From contig NZ_CP102282.1 of assembly GCF_025150745.1 (NCBI RefSeq), positions 372,001 through 436,000 on the forward strand: 64,000 nucleotides of DNA, read 5' to 3'. The stretch is from Eubacterium ventriosum. Lineage in GTDB: Bacteria > Bacillota > Clostridia > Lachnospirales > Lachnospiraceae. A program made the translations under genes and the position numbers. A model generated the notes under the pieces. The model saw nothing but the letters and a program-made list of their open reading frames with translations. It was not told the origin of the DNA and ran no database searches. Of this stretch, positions 39,301-48,778 are shown in pieces (position 1 is the stretch's first letter; each line of letters begins with the position of its first letter).

Positions 39301-40020
39301 CTATTCTACCAATTCTACTGCAAACACTACAAATCTATAATCGTCGCCCCTGCTGTTATCACACGTTGAAAGTGTCAGTATTTTTTCTCCATACTTCGGT
39401 GTAATATCAATATCATAAATGCTATACTGCTTTGCTTTGTTAATGAATGTATCATAATCTGACTCATCCTGTGCCATTACAAACTTCCAATATGGAAAAT
39501 CATTCTTATTTACACTAATAACAGAAAAAATCTTATATTTCTTTTTGTCTTTTGTTGTAAATAAGATATTTTTATGCTTCTTGTAAAAATTCTCATCTCT
39601 GAGCTGTATCAAAGCACCAAACATCTTCCCGCCATTTATGTTGTGACCATAGATAATCAGATTATCTGACTTTTCTAAATCACAATATGCTGACAAATAA
39701 GGAGTACCATAAAAGCTGTAGTTTTTATCTATATCATGATTAAGATAAAAATCCGGATTATCTTTTGACTGCATTACTGGATAACTTATCGTTGTATCAG
39801 GAATTTCCAAATATCCGATAACGTCTTGGTTTCTTTTTCTCAGCTTATCAACTATATTATTATCATTCATTGTCTGAGCTTCATTTTGAATATTGACAAA
39901 CTGCTTTTCTTCTGCATAATCTTCCTTTAACTGATTTACAGCCATTCCGGTAAATATAACCAGAATGGCTGCAACAAATAAGAACAGAACTACATAAACA
40001 CATGATCTCTTACTGTTCAT
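39301..40020 (-). CDS. srtB: Class B sortase
   Basis: 239 residues from ATG 40020 (AAGGA, good spacing); ATG 40038 lies in the adhesin gene without a site. One N-terminal membrane anchor (YVVLFLFVAAILVIFTGMAV). Catalytic His in IIYGHNINGGKMF, catalytic Cys in LTLSTCDN, Arg in the following DDYRFVVFA. Class B features include NPDFYLNHD and the long insertion. It likely anchors the adjacent adhesin via its PQTG motif to the cell wall. Its start overlaps the adhesin stop by 11 bp, so the pair is translated together. Confidence 0.92.
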   Translation of the reverse strand: MNSKRSCVYVVLFLFVAAILVIFTGMAVNQLKEDYAEEKQFVNIQNEAQTMNDNNIVDKLRKRNQDVIGYLEIPDTTISYPVMQSKDNPDFYLNHDIDKNYSFYGTPYLSAYCDLEKSDNLIIYGHNINGGKMFGALIQLRDENFYKKHKNILFTTKDKKKYKIFSVISVNKNDFPYWKFVMAQDESDYDTFINKAKQYSIYDIDITPKYGEKILTLSTCDNSRGDDYRFVVFAVELVE

Positions 40021-43000
40021 TATCCTTCTTCTTTCCATGATTGATTCTCACACATGAGTAGGTTGTTAGAGTACCAATTCCAAACAGTAATGCTAAAGCA
40101 TACAAAAGAATATTTCTTTTGTTTCCTGTCTGTGGTGTATCCGGCACTTCCGGAATACGTTCATCCACTACCTTTAATTTTTGTACCTTTCCGGTATCCT
40201 TAACTGTAATCTTTACATCTTCTGCCTTCTTATAATGCTCTGGTGCTTTCTGTTCCACAAACGTATATGTTTCACCGGCTTTTAAGATTCCATCAAGCAG
40301 TACAACTTTTTTTGTTGTGGTAAATTCATATACTTTCTTACCATTACTGTCTAATACTTTATACTTAGCACCCGGAAGTAGCATTTTAGTATCGGATGCT
40401 ATCTTTGAAAACTCTATCTTCGTTGTATCATCCTTCATTGATACTTTCTGGATTTCCCCTGTATCAGAAACAGTAAACTCCACATTGTCAGCAGTTACAA
40501 ATCCGTCTGCAGGTCTTTTCTCAGTAAATACATATGTCTTTCCTACAGCATACTTACCTTCAACTATGTGTTTATACTTTGTTGAAGTCCACTGTTCCAT
40601 CACTTCACCAGTTTCTTTATCTGTTACTTCAAGCTCACAACCCGGAACTTCTTTCTCCCCAGTGATGTTTGTTTTTGAAAATTCTACCTTTGTGGTGTCA
40701 TCATACATTACAACCTTGTTTGGATTAGTTTCTATATACTCATCTCCATTTTTTACAAACACCTGTGTACTATACTGAGCTTCATCTACTCTTAACTTAA
40801 GCATAAATGAAATATCCGTTGCAGTAGTATATCCGTCAGCAGGCTTTGTTTCTGATAAAACATATTCTTTATCATGAAGAAGTCCCTTAACTTTTATGCT
40901 CATATCATCATCCATATTAGCATCAAAGTTAACATATCCCATTTCAGATAATTTCTCATTGATTCTGATTGAATCCTTATCTCCTGTAATCCAGCTTACA
41001 ATTTTATTTCCATCTGTATCTGAAATTTTCAAATGACAGTCCGGGATTTCTACACTGCTTGCAATCATTAACTTATCCACTTCAACTTCTGTCTGCTCGT
41101 CACTGACTATTGCCTTTGCATAAACTGTTGCCGTTTCCTGATTTTCATATTCAAGATGTACAAATGTCGGTTCTTCTGATATGTAGTAACTGTCTGAAAC
41201 ACTTTCTTCCAAGAAGTAATAGTCTCCTGAATTGAGAGGTGCCTCCACTTCTCCGTAACCTTCACTCATTACCGGCACTGAAAATGGAATTTTCGCTGTT
41301 CCATCAGCTCCCGTTGTAACTGTTGTAATCTTTGAATCAGCTTCAAGTATTACATTTCCATCCATGTCATATATGTTGTCCTTTGTGTAAAAACCAAACC
41401 TTGTATTTGGGACAGGCTTACATGTCTTTGAATCCTGCTTTAGTACAGTAATGTCGGTTGATACTAAATCGTTCTTAACTTCTAATACTCCATCAGTTGT
41501 ATTTTCCGTAATGTCTAATACATAATCATCATCCTGACTTTTCCATACAAAGTTCAAATCCCATGTGTTCATCTTTGGCAAAACATATCCATAGACAGTC
41601 TGTTTCTCTTTGATTTCATATGCTCCCAGTGGTACATTAAGTGTTACGTCTCCGTTTTCATCTACGTCTACTTTGCATATTCCATTACAGTCTGATGTAA
41701 ACTCTGCACCCTGTCCGGTAGCAATTGTTGCTACCAAATCACCTGCAGCAAACCATGTTGTTCCCTGTCCGTCCTGTGTCACAATGTCCTCTTTGGCATA
41801 AAGCTCAAATACTACATTTCCAAGTCTTACATCTTCATACTGAAACGGATTTTTAATTACAGAAAGTGGCATAATGTCAGGTAATTTGCTTGCCACTTCA
41901 GGCACTTGTGCCACTGATTCACTTTTAAATCCTGATACACTAGGACCTGTCTTTTTAACCGTAAACTTTCCATAGGTTTCATCATTGTAATATTCATACT
42001 CTGCGTACAAATATTTATTTCCGTCTGCATCAACCATTGTTTTATATAATTTACTGTTAATCTCAACATTGATAAAGTTCTTGTCATTCTTAAAGCCTTC
42101 CGGTCCGTTTACTTCATAAACCCTGTATGTACCTGACTTTAATTTTTCATAAGTAATGATTTCTCCTGATTCGTCTGAAACAAATTTATCCATCGTTACA
42201 ATTTTATTTCCATTATTATATGACTGCTTTACAAGAGTTTCCGTGCCATCTGCATTTACCTTATAAATCTGATAAGTTGTATTTGCTTTAAGCACAGTCT
42301 GCTTTGTCTGAGAGTCCTTCTTTACAATCTTTAGATACGCTGTAAACTCAGGGTTATTTAAAAGATACTTATATGTCTCTCCGTCTTTTTTCACATCTAC
42401 TAAAAAGTCTGGAGCAAACTCTGTATCTTTGTCACCACTAATCTGATGAACAATATATGTTCCGTATGGTAATTCTTTTGTAATTGCAAAACCCTCTTTA
42501 TCTGTTTTAATCAAATCTCTTTCTGTTGCTTTTGCCTTATCATATGAACCGCTCGAAGCAAGGAATACCTGAAACTGTGCATTTACTTCTTTTTCCACAA
42601 TACCTGCACTTCCATCACCTTTACCTTTAATGATTGATATTTTTCCCTTTATAACATCTTCACCTAATTCAAGTTTAGACTTTGCACTGTTATACTCTGC
42701 AGTATATGCCTGTCCGTTTTCATTTACTGTATACACTTTTTCATTTTTAAGATAACCTGTCGGCGGTGTTATTTCTTTAATGAAATAATCTTTTCCACAT
42801 CTTACATAATCTGTTTCAAACTGATTATCTGCATCTGTTGTATACTTTTTCATTAACTTTGTACACGCCTTGTCTTCATACATACCATAAACTGCACCTG
42901 CTAAAGTAGCATCTCCCTGAGTTGCTTTTCCCGTTTCATTATCAATCTTTACAGCAGTTAATTTTACTTTCTTATAATTGTTAACTATATCAAACTTATA

Positions 43001-44200
43001 CGCTTTTTCATATTCACCATATTTCCCTGATGAAGTATCCGGCCAGGAACCATTTTCCTTTGTCCAGCTCTTATCAGACTTTATAGTAATTGTAACTCCT
43101 TCGGAAATGCTTCCCTGTGCAATAATGTTTGCATTTCCTGTATCCAATTCTTTAATAACATACTTGTTACTTATTGCCTTCATCTGCTTTTCTAAATCTG
43201 CTTTGATTAATTTCTCTGCTCCGTCTTTTGACAAATCACCGGCATATTTATATCCTTCATCATCCAGTTTATCTTTAATTTCCTTTTTTGCAGTATCTGA
43301 CATATCTTTCAAATCATCAGCTTTACAATAATAGTAATTCTCAGACTGAATCTGATAATCAAACTTGTATGTAATTTTACCGTTTGAATCAGTCAATGTC
43401 TCAATTTCAAATCTGCTCTGGTCTTCATCCACTTCATCGCCTTCAGGATCTCCCCATCCGTTAAATCTGAACGAATACAGTTCCTTAATGTTCTTGGCAG
43501 TTAATAAGAATTTAACTTTTGGAAGTGCATTATTATCTTCATCCTTTTTTGTAAGTGTAATACGTTGTCTGTATCTCATTTTGTCATTCAATGGATAAAA
43601 CTTATAATCTTCTTCTACCTCTGTGCTATTAATCTCCATCAACACCTGTCGGGAAGATGCAGATGATGTCCATTTTAAAATGGAGCACATTACAACATGG
43701 TCTACATTAAAAATCTGATTATAGATTTCATTTACTGTTTTGTCATTATAATATCCAGTGTTTTTCCTAACCTGTTTAATAACATCTTTAAACTGGCTTT
43801 CACTTGTTCTTCCTTCTTCTGCGCTCCAGATTAAACACTGAGCATAAACCCACGCCTTATTTGCTTTATTTTTTGTAAAAGCATACCAGTGTCCAATTTT
43901 TGCCTTAGCGGCAGTTTTTGCGTTAGTACTGTCGCTTGATATTTCGCTAGTTGATGACACATATACATCTCCGGTATGACATGCTTTTCCTAAATCCAGG
44001 CAAAACACAGGTTTTTTATTTACCAATGTTTTTAGCCACGTTCCGCTTTCACTTTTGTCACCAATATTGACAGTTCCTAACTGTCCTATATTAACTAATG
44101 AAGCAGTACCGGTTGCTGCCTTTATCTGTGTCTGTGGCAGTACCGTAACGGACATGATAACTGCAAGCATCATTGCCACGAATCTCTTTATTCTATTCAT
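40010..44200 (-). CDS. Wall-anchored thioester/Cna-B adhesin
   Basis: 1,396 residues with a signal peptide (FVAMMLAVIMSVTVLP). An N-terminal thioester-type domain has Cys67 (VFCLDLGKA) and Gln121 (WVYAQCLIW), the pair that forms an internal thioester able to bond covalently to host surfaces. About eight SpaA/Cna-B repeats follow, such as YFIKEITPPTGYL, YRVYEVNGPEGF, YVFTEKRPADGF and YTFVEQKAPEHY; these usually contain isopeptide bonds. The end is TPQTG (1355-1359), a membrane helix and KKKDNEQ. The adjacent sortase B should attach it. Likely role: binding to host tissue or to recipient cells during mating (inferred). ATG 44200 follows AAGGAG. Confidence 0.92.
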   Translation of the reverse strand: MNRIKRFVAMMLAVIMSVTVLPQTQIKAATGTASLVNIGQLGTVNIGDKSESGTWLKTLVNKKPVFCLDLGKACHTGDVYVSSTSEISSDSTNAKTAAKAKIGHWYAFTKNKANKAWVYAQCLIWSAEEGRTSESQFKDVIKQVRKNTGYYNDKTVNEIYNQIFNVDHVVMCSILKWTSSASSRQVLMEINSTEVEEDYKFYPLNDKMRYRQRITLTKKDEDNNALPKVKFLLTAKNIKELYSFRFNGWGDPEGDEVDEDQSRFEIETLTDSNGKITYKFDYQIQSENYYYCKADDLKDMSDTAKKEIKDKLDDEGYKYAGDLSKDGAEKLIKADLEKQMKAISNKYVIKELDTGNANIIAQGSISEGVTITIKSDKSWTKENGSWPDTSSGKYGEYEKAYKFDIVNNYKKVKLTAVKIDNETGKATQGDATLAGAVYGMYEDKACTKLMKKYTTDADNQFETDYVRCGKDYFIKEITPPTGYLKNEKVYTVNENGQAYTAEYNSAKSKLELGEDVIKGKISIIKGKGDGSAGIVEKEVNAQFQVFLASSGSYDKAKATERDLIKTDKEGFAITKELPYGTYIVHQISGDKDTEFAPDFLVDVKKDGETYKYLLNNPEFTAYLKIVKKDSQTKQTVLKANTTYQIYKVNADGTETLVKQSYNNGNKIVTMDKFVSDESGEIITYEKLKSGTYRVYEVNGPEGFKNDKNFINVEINSKLYKTMVDADGNKYLYAEYEYYNDETYGKFTVKKTGPSVSGFKSESVAQVPEVASKLPDIMPLSVIKNPFQYEDVRLGNVVFELYAKEDIVTQDGQGTTWFAAGDLVATIATGQGAEFTSDCNGICKVDVDENGDVTLNVPLGAYEIKEKQTVYGYVLPKMNTWDLNFVWKSQDDDYVLDITENTTDGVLEVKNDLVSTDITVLKQDSKTCKPVPNTRFGFYTKDNIYDMDGNVILEADSKITTVTTGADGTAKIPFSVPVMSEGYGEVEAPLNSGDYYFLEESVSDSYYISEEPTFVHLEYENQETATVYAKAIVSDEQTEVEVDKLMIASSVEIPDCHLKISDTDGNKIVSWITGDKDSIRINEKLSEMGYVNFDANMDDDMSIKVKGLLHDKEYVLSETKPADGYTTATDISFMLKLRVDEAQYSTQVFVKNGDEYIETNPNKVVMYDDTTKVEFSKTNITGEKEVPGCELEVTDKETGEVMEQWTSTKYKHIVEGKYAVGKTYVFTEKRPADGFVTADNVEFTVSDTGEIQKVSMKDDTTKIEFSKIASDTKMLLPGAKYKVLDSNGKKVYEFTTTKKVVLLDGILKAGETYTFVEQKAPEHYKKAEDVKITVKDTGKVQKLKVVDERIPEVPDTPQTGNKRNILLYALALLFGIGTLTTYSCVRINHGKKKDNEQ

Positions 44201-44270
44201 TGTTTAAATCTCCTTTCAAAAGAAAAAGACCGCCTAAAAAGACGATCTTTTATCAATTTATATTCTGTTT

Positions 44271-45233
44271 TTATTCTCTATCTAAAATTTTCAGCACAGG
44301 CTCCAGGCTTTCCGTGTTATTGTTTAACACTATTTCATCTACATCTACCATACTGAATACTGCCGCCCAACAACCTTTATATGAAGCTATTGCACCGTAA
44401 CGATAATCAGGATGCACCATGTTGTGGTAATGTCCCTGACTGGTCTTCCATGATTTCATTGCCTGTTTTGGTGAACTGCTTCCGCTAAATATATTTTCAC
44501 CACTGATGATGCATACTCCATATCCTTTGGTTCCTACATTTCCCCACAACATCCATTCTTCATAACCATACTTATTCTTTAAAATATTTTTGGCAGTTGA
44601 ATCAAGTTTTTTGTGTGAAAATTCATCCACTATGTCTTTTGCCCTGACTTTACATATCTCATATAGTACATCAGACCATTCCAGCTTTACAACATTTGCT
44701 TTCTTTCTGTAGTCGTTTTGTAGCATAAAGGCTTGCTGGTCACAATACTTGTGATATCCGTTTACTCCTGAGGCATAACACCCCTTCTTAATTAACTTAT
44801 CGTTTTTGGTATAATAAAGTTCACTCTTTTCTGTATATGTAAGAGATTTTGAAAATTTTCCATATATTTTCTTTCCTTTTTTCTTCTTATATGCTCTTAC
44901 CTTAAGCTTTACTTTTTCTCCTTCACACATATCCGTAATCTTAAAAGAAGTATTCTTCGTAGTTAATATCTTATTCCATTTCTTGGCGTAATAGTCATAT
45001 CTGTAAATTTGGTACCCCTTTACACCTTTAATCTTTTTCCAACTGATTTTTCTGTAGCATCCGTCATAGTACTTTTTCTTGGAATAAAAATAAGAGCCCT
45101 CCTTTACTTTACTCTTTTTTACACCTGAGACTTTCTTAACGGTTGCTGCCTGCACTGTAAATGTATTTACATTCATTTGTGGAATTGTTATTGATAACAA
45201 TCCTATTACTATGATTAATTTTATCTTCTTCAT
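44271..45233 (-). CDS. Secreted CAP-domain (SCP/PR-1) protein
   Basis: 320 residues with a signal peptide (IIVIGLLSITIPQM). Residues ~45-130 are a Lys/Tyr-rich Fn3-like domain (ISWKKIKGVKGYQIYRYDYY). The C-terminal part is a CAP domain: ARAKDIVDEFSHKKLD, GENIFSGSSSPKQAM and GHYHNMVHPDYRYGAIA. His and Glu residues of the CAP cavity are present. Bacterial CAP proteins are secreted, with binding or lytic roles still unclear. ATG follows AAGGGAAGG. It precedes the adhesin-sortase pair in the same direction. Confidence 0.88.
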   Translation of the reverse strand: MKKIKLIIVIGLLSITIPQMNVNTFTVQAATVKKVSGVKKSKVKEGSYFYSKKKYYDGCYRKISWKKIKGVKGYQIYRYDYYAKKWNKILTTKNTSFKITDMCEGEKVKLKVRAYKKKKGKKIYGKFSKSLTYTEKSELYYTKNDKLIKKGCYASGVNGYHKYCDQQAFMLQNDYRKKANVVKLEWSDVLYEICKVRAKDIVDEFSHKKLDSTAKNILKNKYGYEEWMLWGNVGTKGYGVCIISGENIFSGSSSPKQAMKSWKTSQGHYHNMVHPDYRYGAIASYKGCWAAVFSMVDVDEIVLNNNTESLEPVLKILDRE

Positions 45234-45317
45234 TGTGCCTTCCCTTCCGTAAGAGGGACAGGCTATCCGTGTTATACCATATCCGCTCCTACTGATGCGA
45301 ATTTATTAAGTTACAAC

Positions 45318-45344
45318 ACGGGATGAAGAACTGGTTCATCCCGT
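45318..45344 (-). terminator. Strong hairpin before the CAP gene
   Basis: ACGGGATGAA (45318-45327) pairs perfectly with TTCATCCCGT (45335-45344), with a seven-base loop. It lies after the small membrane protein gene and probably ends the maintenance operon. The T-tract is weak. Confidence 0.6.
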
Positions 45345-45397
45345 ATTCTGTTCATTTCTACCTCCTTGATTATACAATAATATGCTTATTCTTTCAT

Positions 45398-45577
45398 TTA
45401 TTTTTTCCTGCCAATAAAGAACACGGCAAGAAACATTTTCAGAACTGTACCGCAAATGATAAACAGTATTTTAATAATTTCAAGTAATAACTGACATATA
45501 GTTATTAAAACTTTTGCAAGTATCTTTATTGCTCCTATACTATATTCTTTTATTCCGTATAAAATATTTCCTGCCAT
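45398..45577 (-). CDS. Small membrane protein
   Basis: 59 residues from ATG 45577 (AGGAGG, five-base spacing); the longer frame from 45598 has no site. It is almost wholly hydrophobic after the first 15 residues (ILAKVLITICQLLLEIIKIL, then CGTVLKMFLAVFF) with a basic GRKK tail. No family recognised. It follows the ribbon-helix-helix gene by a few bases and is the last gene of the ParM group. Confidence 0.65.
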   Translation of the reverse strand: MAGNILYGIKEYSIGAIKILAKVLITICQLLLEIIKILFIICGTVLKMFLAVFFIGRKK

Positions 45578-45585
45578 ATTGCCTC

Positions 45586-45999
45586 CTATTCTCCCCACAT
45601 CTCTGCAAGTCCTAACAATGTGTCATCTGCACTAAATTCGTCTTTATGTTCAGTTTCATTCTGATTTGAACTTCTTACAAGATTTCCGGTAAAACTGCCT
45701 AGTACTGATAACATTTGCTTATTTACCTCACTCAAAATTTCATTTTTGATGTCTTCTTTCATTTTCTGAATATCTGACTTGGTAATAAAATTTTCTTCTC
45801 TTTTCTCCCTATCGTCATTTGTTATAAAATCATTTTCTAATGCATTAATGTAATATTCTACTGCATCAGCTATAAACTGGTTTTGCGATTTGTAAACTGA
45901 TTTGTCTAAATCTGCCAATATCTGATGTATCTTAATGTGAGTGGGATTTCTCCTGCTAAGTCTTAAAGTATGATAAAAACCGTCGTCATTTTTTGCCAT
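45586..45999 (-). CDS. Ribbon-helix-helix partition protein (ParR-like)
   Basis: 137 residues. The N-terminus FYHTLRLSRRNPTHIKIHQI then KSVYKSQNQFIADAVEYYIN is a ribbon-helix-helix DNA-binding pattern. The C-terminal half is acidic and helical. It lies one base after the ParM-like gene stop, as ParR follows ParM in type II partition systems. I infer that it binds a centromere-like site and links it to the ParM filament. The site has not been located. Confidence 0.75.
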   Translation of the reverse strand: MAKNDDGFYHTLRLSRRNPTHIKIHQILADLDKSVYKSQNQFIADAVEYYINALENDFITNDDREKREENFITKSDIQKMKEDIKNEILSEVNKQMLSVLGSFTGNLVRSSNQNETEHKDEFSADDTLLGLAEMWGE

Positions 46000-46929
46000 T
46001 TATTTTTCTCCTCTCTGCTTTGCCTTAGAAAGAATAAATGCCTTTGCCAGATATTCAAATCCTTTTGCGTTAGCCTTAATATCTTCTATGTAACTAATAT
46101 TTTTTCCAGTATTTTCTCCATATGTTTTCATTACTGTTGCTCCACCGCCAACAAATGTTATTGGAGTGATATTAATGTTGATATTAAATTCTCTTAATGT
46201 GTTAAATACCTTATTTGCAAATCTTCTCATTTCATCTTCAACAACTTTTGCATATTTTTCTTCCATGTTGCATACACCGGTTTTCATTATGTACTCAAGT
46301 TCAGATTCATCAATCTCACAATTAAATTTTGCAACACACTCCTTATTTATTGCGTGCATACAGGTTATTAATCCCATAGGTCTTGTGTCACACTCTGAAA
46401 GTTCAGGTTTCATGTCTTTAATAGTCATTAAATCCATTGTCCATGAACCAATATCTACCACAATATGCTTTCTGTCATACTCAAACATTCTGTCTGCTAC
46501 TGCCGCATAACATTGTGGAAAAACTGATACTTTTACAATATTTACTCTGTATGTCTGTTTTTCAAATTTAAACGTTACTTCTCTTTTTCTTGACAGATAC
46601 TTAATAAAGTCTTCCTTTTCAGCACCAAACCTTGTCAGTGGAAGTCCCACCGATAAAAAGATATCTGCATGATTCTTTCCCTTGATTTTCAACTCTTTAG
46701 CTATAGCAGCTAAGGTTAAAAGATAAAAGCTATCATCTGTGACCTTAGTATCTTTTACTTCAAGTCTTTTTCCGCCTACCGAATAATAATTTCCTTCATA
46801 TTGAAGAACATTGTCAAAGATTCCCGGTTCATTGGCGATTCTGTTTACTGCCGTCGTAAAAACTGTATTTACTGTCTTTATATTTGACCAACCGTGGTCT
46901 ATTGCAATGATTTCTATTTTATTCTCCAT
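46000..46929 (-). CDS. parM: ParM/StbA-like actin-type ATPase
   Basis: 309 residues from ATG 46929 (AGGAGG, good spacing), preferred over 46959. Actin-fold motifs are visible: phosphate 1 AIDHGWSNIKTV, phosphate 2 IVVDIGSWTMDLMTI, and the adenosine motif ITFVGGGATVM. ParM-type proteins polymerise to push replicated plasmids apart. On an ICE this suggests active segregation of the excised, replicating circle. It is coupled to the ribbon-helix-helix gene. Confidence 0.9.
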   Translation of the reverse strand: MENKIEIIAIDHGWSNIKTVNTVFTTAVNRIANEPGIFDNVLQYEGNYYSVGGKRLEVKDTKVTDDSFYLLTLAAIAKELKIKGKNHADIFLSVGLPLTRFGAEKEDFIKYLSRKREVTFKFEKQTYRVNIVKVSVFPQCYAAVADRMFEYDRKHIVVDIGSWTMDLMTIKDMKPELSECDTRPMGLITCMHAINKECVAKFNCEIDESELEYIMKTGVCNMEEKYAKVVEDEMRRFANKVFNTLREFNININITPITFVGGGATVMKTYGENTGKNISYIEDIKANAKGFEYLAKAFILSKAKQRGEK

Positions 46930-46977
46930 CTTTCTGTGCCTCCTTGATTTTTTAGTCATCTATGTATCCTTCTTTCT

Positions 46978-47247
46978 TTATTCTCCTAACAAATCTTTCA
47001 TACAAGGAAAGCAATATAAACTGTCTTTTCCATAAGGACATCCTATACATTTGCTATCCTTTGGCTTGTATGCGTTACAATTTGTACTATTTTTTGAACC
47101 ACATTTCTTATTATTGATACATCTGTTATCATTTCCCCAGAAATATTTACATTTCATACAGCTATGAAGTTCTTTTACTAACTGTTCCTTATTATCGGCT
47201 TCGCTTTTTATTTCATCTTTCTTAAAAGCTTTTGTGTTAATTCCCAA
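46978..47247 (-). CDS. Cysteine-rich small protein
   Basis: 89 residues from TTG 47247, nine bases after AAAGGAG; the ATG at 47277 adds ten residues but has no ribosome site. Ten cysteines lie in the last 60 residues (SCMKCKYFWGNDNRC, KKCGSKNSTNC, KCIGCPYGKDSLYCFPCMK), suggesting two or more zinc sites or an Fe-S cluster. No family recognised. It sits between the structured non-coding region and parM. Confidence 0.68.
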   Translation of the reverse strand: MGINTKAFKKDEIKSEADNKEQLVKELHSCMKCKYFWGNDNRCINNKKCGSKNSTNCNAYKPKDSKCIGCPYGKDSLYCFPCMKDLLGE

Positions 47248-47289
47248 CTGTTTAGGCTCCTTTCTCTTTAGATTCATAGTATTCTTATG

Positions 47290-47560
47290 GGTATTAACTA
47301 TGTATGTGTACTTCGCTTATCTCTAAGCCCCCATCGCCCGTACACCTGGGAATTACAAACAAGCCGCTTTTGCGTTCACGACGCTTCTAAATAGAAACTA
47401 TCTCCTCTGCTGCCATTTCGAGGATAAGGAGCTTCTTTCACTCCTTTGTGGTTTATTATCCTTCCGCTACATTTAATCTGTCCTGCCTGCTCCGCCTTCT
47501 TTTCTCAATCCCTCGGTTCTCGTCGCAATGCTGTGAATGATTATCCGGACAGGTGCACCG
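47290..47560 (-). ncRNA. Structured RNA candidate upstream of the Cys-rich/ParM genes
   Basis: This GC-richer stretch in an AT-rich intergenic gap folds on the minus strand into several stems. GTGTAC/GTACAC (47306-47311 with 47340-47345) encloses GCTTA-GAGA-TAAGC, a GNRA tetraloop hairpin (47315-47328). AAGGAG/CTCCTT is at 47426-47431 with 47441-47446. CCTC/GAGG is at 47404-47407 with 47420-47423. CTGTCC/GGACAG is at 47478-47483 with 47547-47552. I do not recognise the family. It may be a long leader or an independent RNA. From 47561 to 47753 the DNA is AT-rich, with no gene seen. Confidence 0.55.
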
Positions 47561-47753
47561 GAATTTTACTCCTTACATCAATTCTTTCATGTAAGATATG
47601 AAACTTGTTGTTTCATAAATTTGTAATTGTTATTCAGTTTTCAATTTACAACTGCGATGTTTTATCGCATGTCATAATGATAAGTTATTTTCTAAATTGT
47701 TTAAATTGACTGACATGGTAAATAATTTGCAATACTTACCATGACATGGTGAT

Positions 47754-48713
47754 TTATCGCTTGGACAATTTGATATCAATCTCATTCTGTTCTATATACC
47801 ATTCTTCAACTAATTTTTTTATTAACCCTATCTTTTGCTTTTCTGTAAAATTTTCAGGGAAAAATTCTTCCAACAAATCTGCTGGTATTTTTATTTTTTC
47901 TTTTTGATTTGGCTTTTCTTCCTCCAATATGCAATAAATATTATCCATATCCAAATTTCCGCTTTGACTTGACATTTTCATTCTATGAGCCTGTGTTAAT
48001 GACGGAGTGCATTGCTCTAAATCCATTACCGCATATAATTCATATTGTTCAGTTTCTTTTAAATAAGATAACTCTACTGCAACTGTAAAGGCTATTCTTT
48101 CAGCATCTACCATTTCTAATATTTGTGGTATTAAATGTGTTAACCTAATATATCGTTGTATTTGTCTTTCACTTTCACCTATTTGCATCGCTAATTCTTT
48201 TCTTGATGAATATGAATTTGTTGTTTTTTCACTGTTTCGAAATACTAATTCTTCATTATCTTTTTTTTCAATTTCTATTCCATAAGTTTTTACATCCCTA
48301 TTTTTTAACCTCTGGTCAACTTGACCAGAAGTTAAATCACTTCTTTGTCCCTGTCGGCTCATTGCTTCTAATTTCATTTTTAGTGCAAAGGCTTTTTCAC
48401 TTAACTTAATCTTTTCTCTCTGCATCAGGTTTATATCTACCATTGCAATTATTGCCTGTTCATCATTCATTTCTCTGATGACAACCGGAATTTTCTCTAT
48501 TCCTAACTCTTCACATACCATTTTTCTTCTATGCCCTGATATAAGTTCATACCCCTCTCCATTAGGATTAGGTCTTGCAAGTAATGGCACTATTACACCT
48601 TCCTTATCAATACTATTCATCAATTCAATAAAATCTTTATCAAAATTTACTGAAAAGGGATGATTTTTAAAAGGTTTCAATTGTGTCAGATTAACATTCT
48701 TAATTTCTTCCAT
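47754..48713 (-). CDS. parB: ParB-family partition/regulatory protein
   Basis: 319 residues from ATG 48713 (AAGGAG, good spacing; TTG 48719 is too close). The N-terminal nuclease-like ParB domain has LKPFKNHPFSVNF, GYELISGHRRKMVCEELG and IPVVIREMNDEQAI. The GHRR box binds CTP in ParB. A central helix-turn-helix follows (SSRKELAMQIGESERQIQRY). The C-terminal region is acidic. No ParA is nearby, so it may regulate transcription or replication rather than form a ParABS system. It is the ICE gene nearest to rlmD. Confidence 0.92.
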   Translation of the reverse strand: MEEIKNVNLTQLKPFKNHPFSVNFDKDFIELMNSIDKEGVIVPLLARPNPNGEGYELISGHRRKMVCEELGIEKIPVVIREMNDEQAIIAMVDINLMQREKIKLSEKAFALKMKLEAMSRQGQRSDLTSGQVDQRLKNRDVKTYGIEIEKKDNEELVFRNSEKTTNSYSSRKELAMQIGESERQIQRYIRLTHLIPQILEMVDAERIAFTVAVELSYLKETEQYELYAVMDLEQCTPSLTQAHRMKMSSQSGNLDMDNIYCILEEEKPNQKEKIKIPADLLEEFFPENFTEKQKIGLIKKLVEEWYIEQNEIDIKLSKR

Positions 48714-48738
48714 TTTCAAATTCTCCTTTCAAAAAAAT

Positions 48739-48778
48739 AAGGATTACTCATTTTCATTACTGAAAACGAGTAATCCTT
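48739..48778 (-). terminator. Rho-independent terminator between rlmD and parB
   Basis: AAGGATTACTC (48739-48749) pairs with GAGTAATCCTT (48768-48778), with an inner TTTTC/GAAAA extension. On the minus strand it is followed by ATTTTTTT. It isolates parB from rlmD transcription. Between here and 48965 is a short open frame (SFFRFDKDGSNRRKKTLSNG) of no known identity, perhaps a gene remnant at the ICE edge. Confidence 0.8.
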
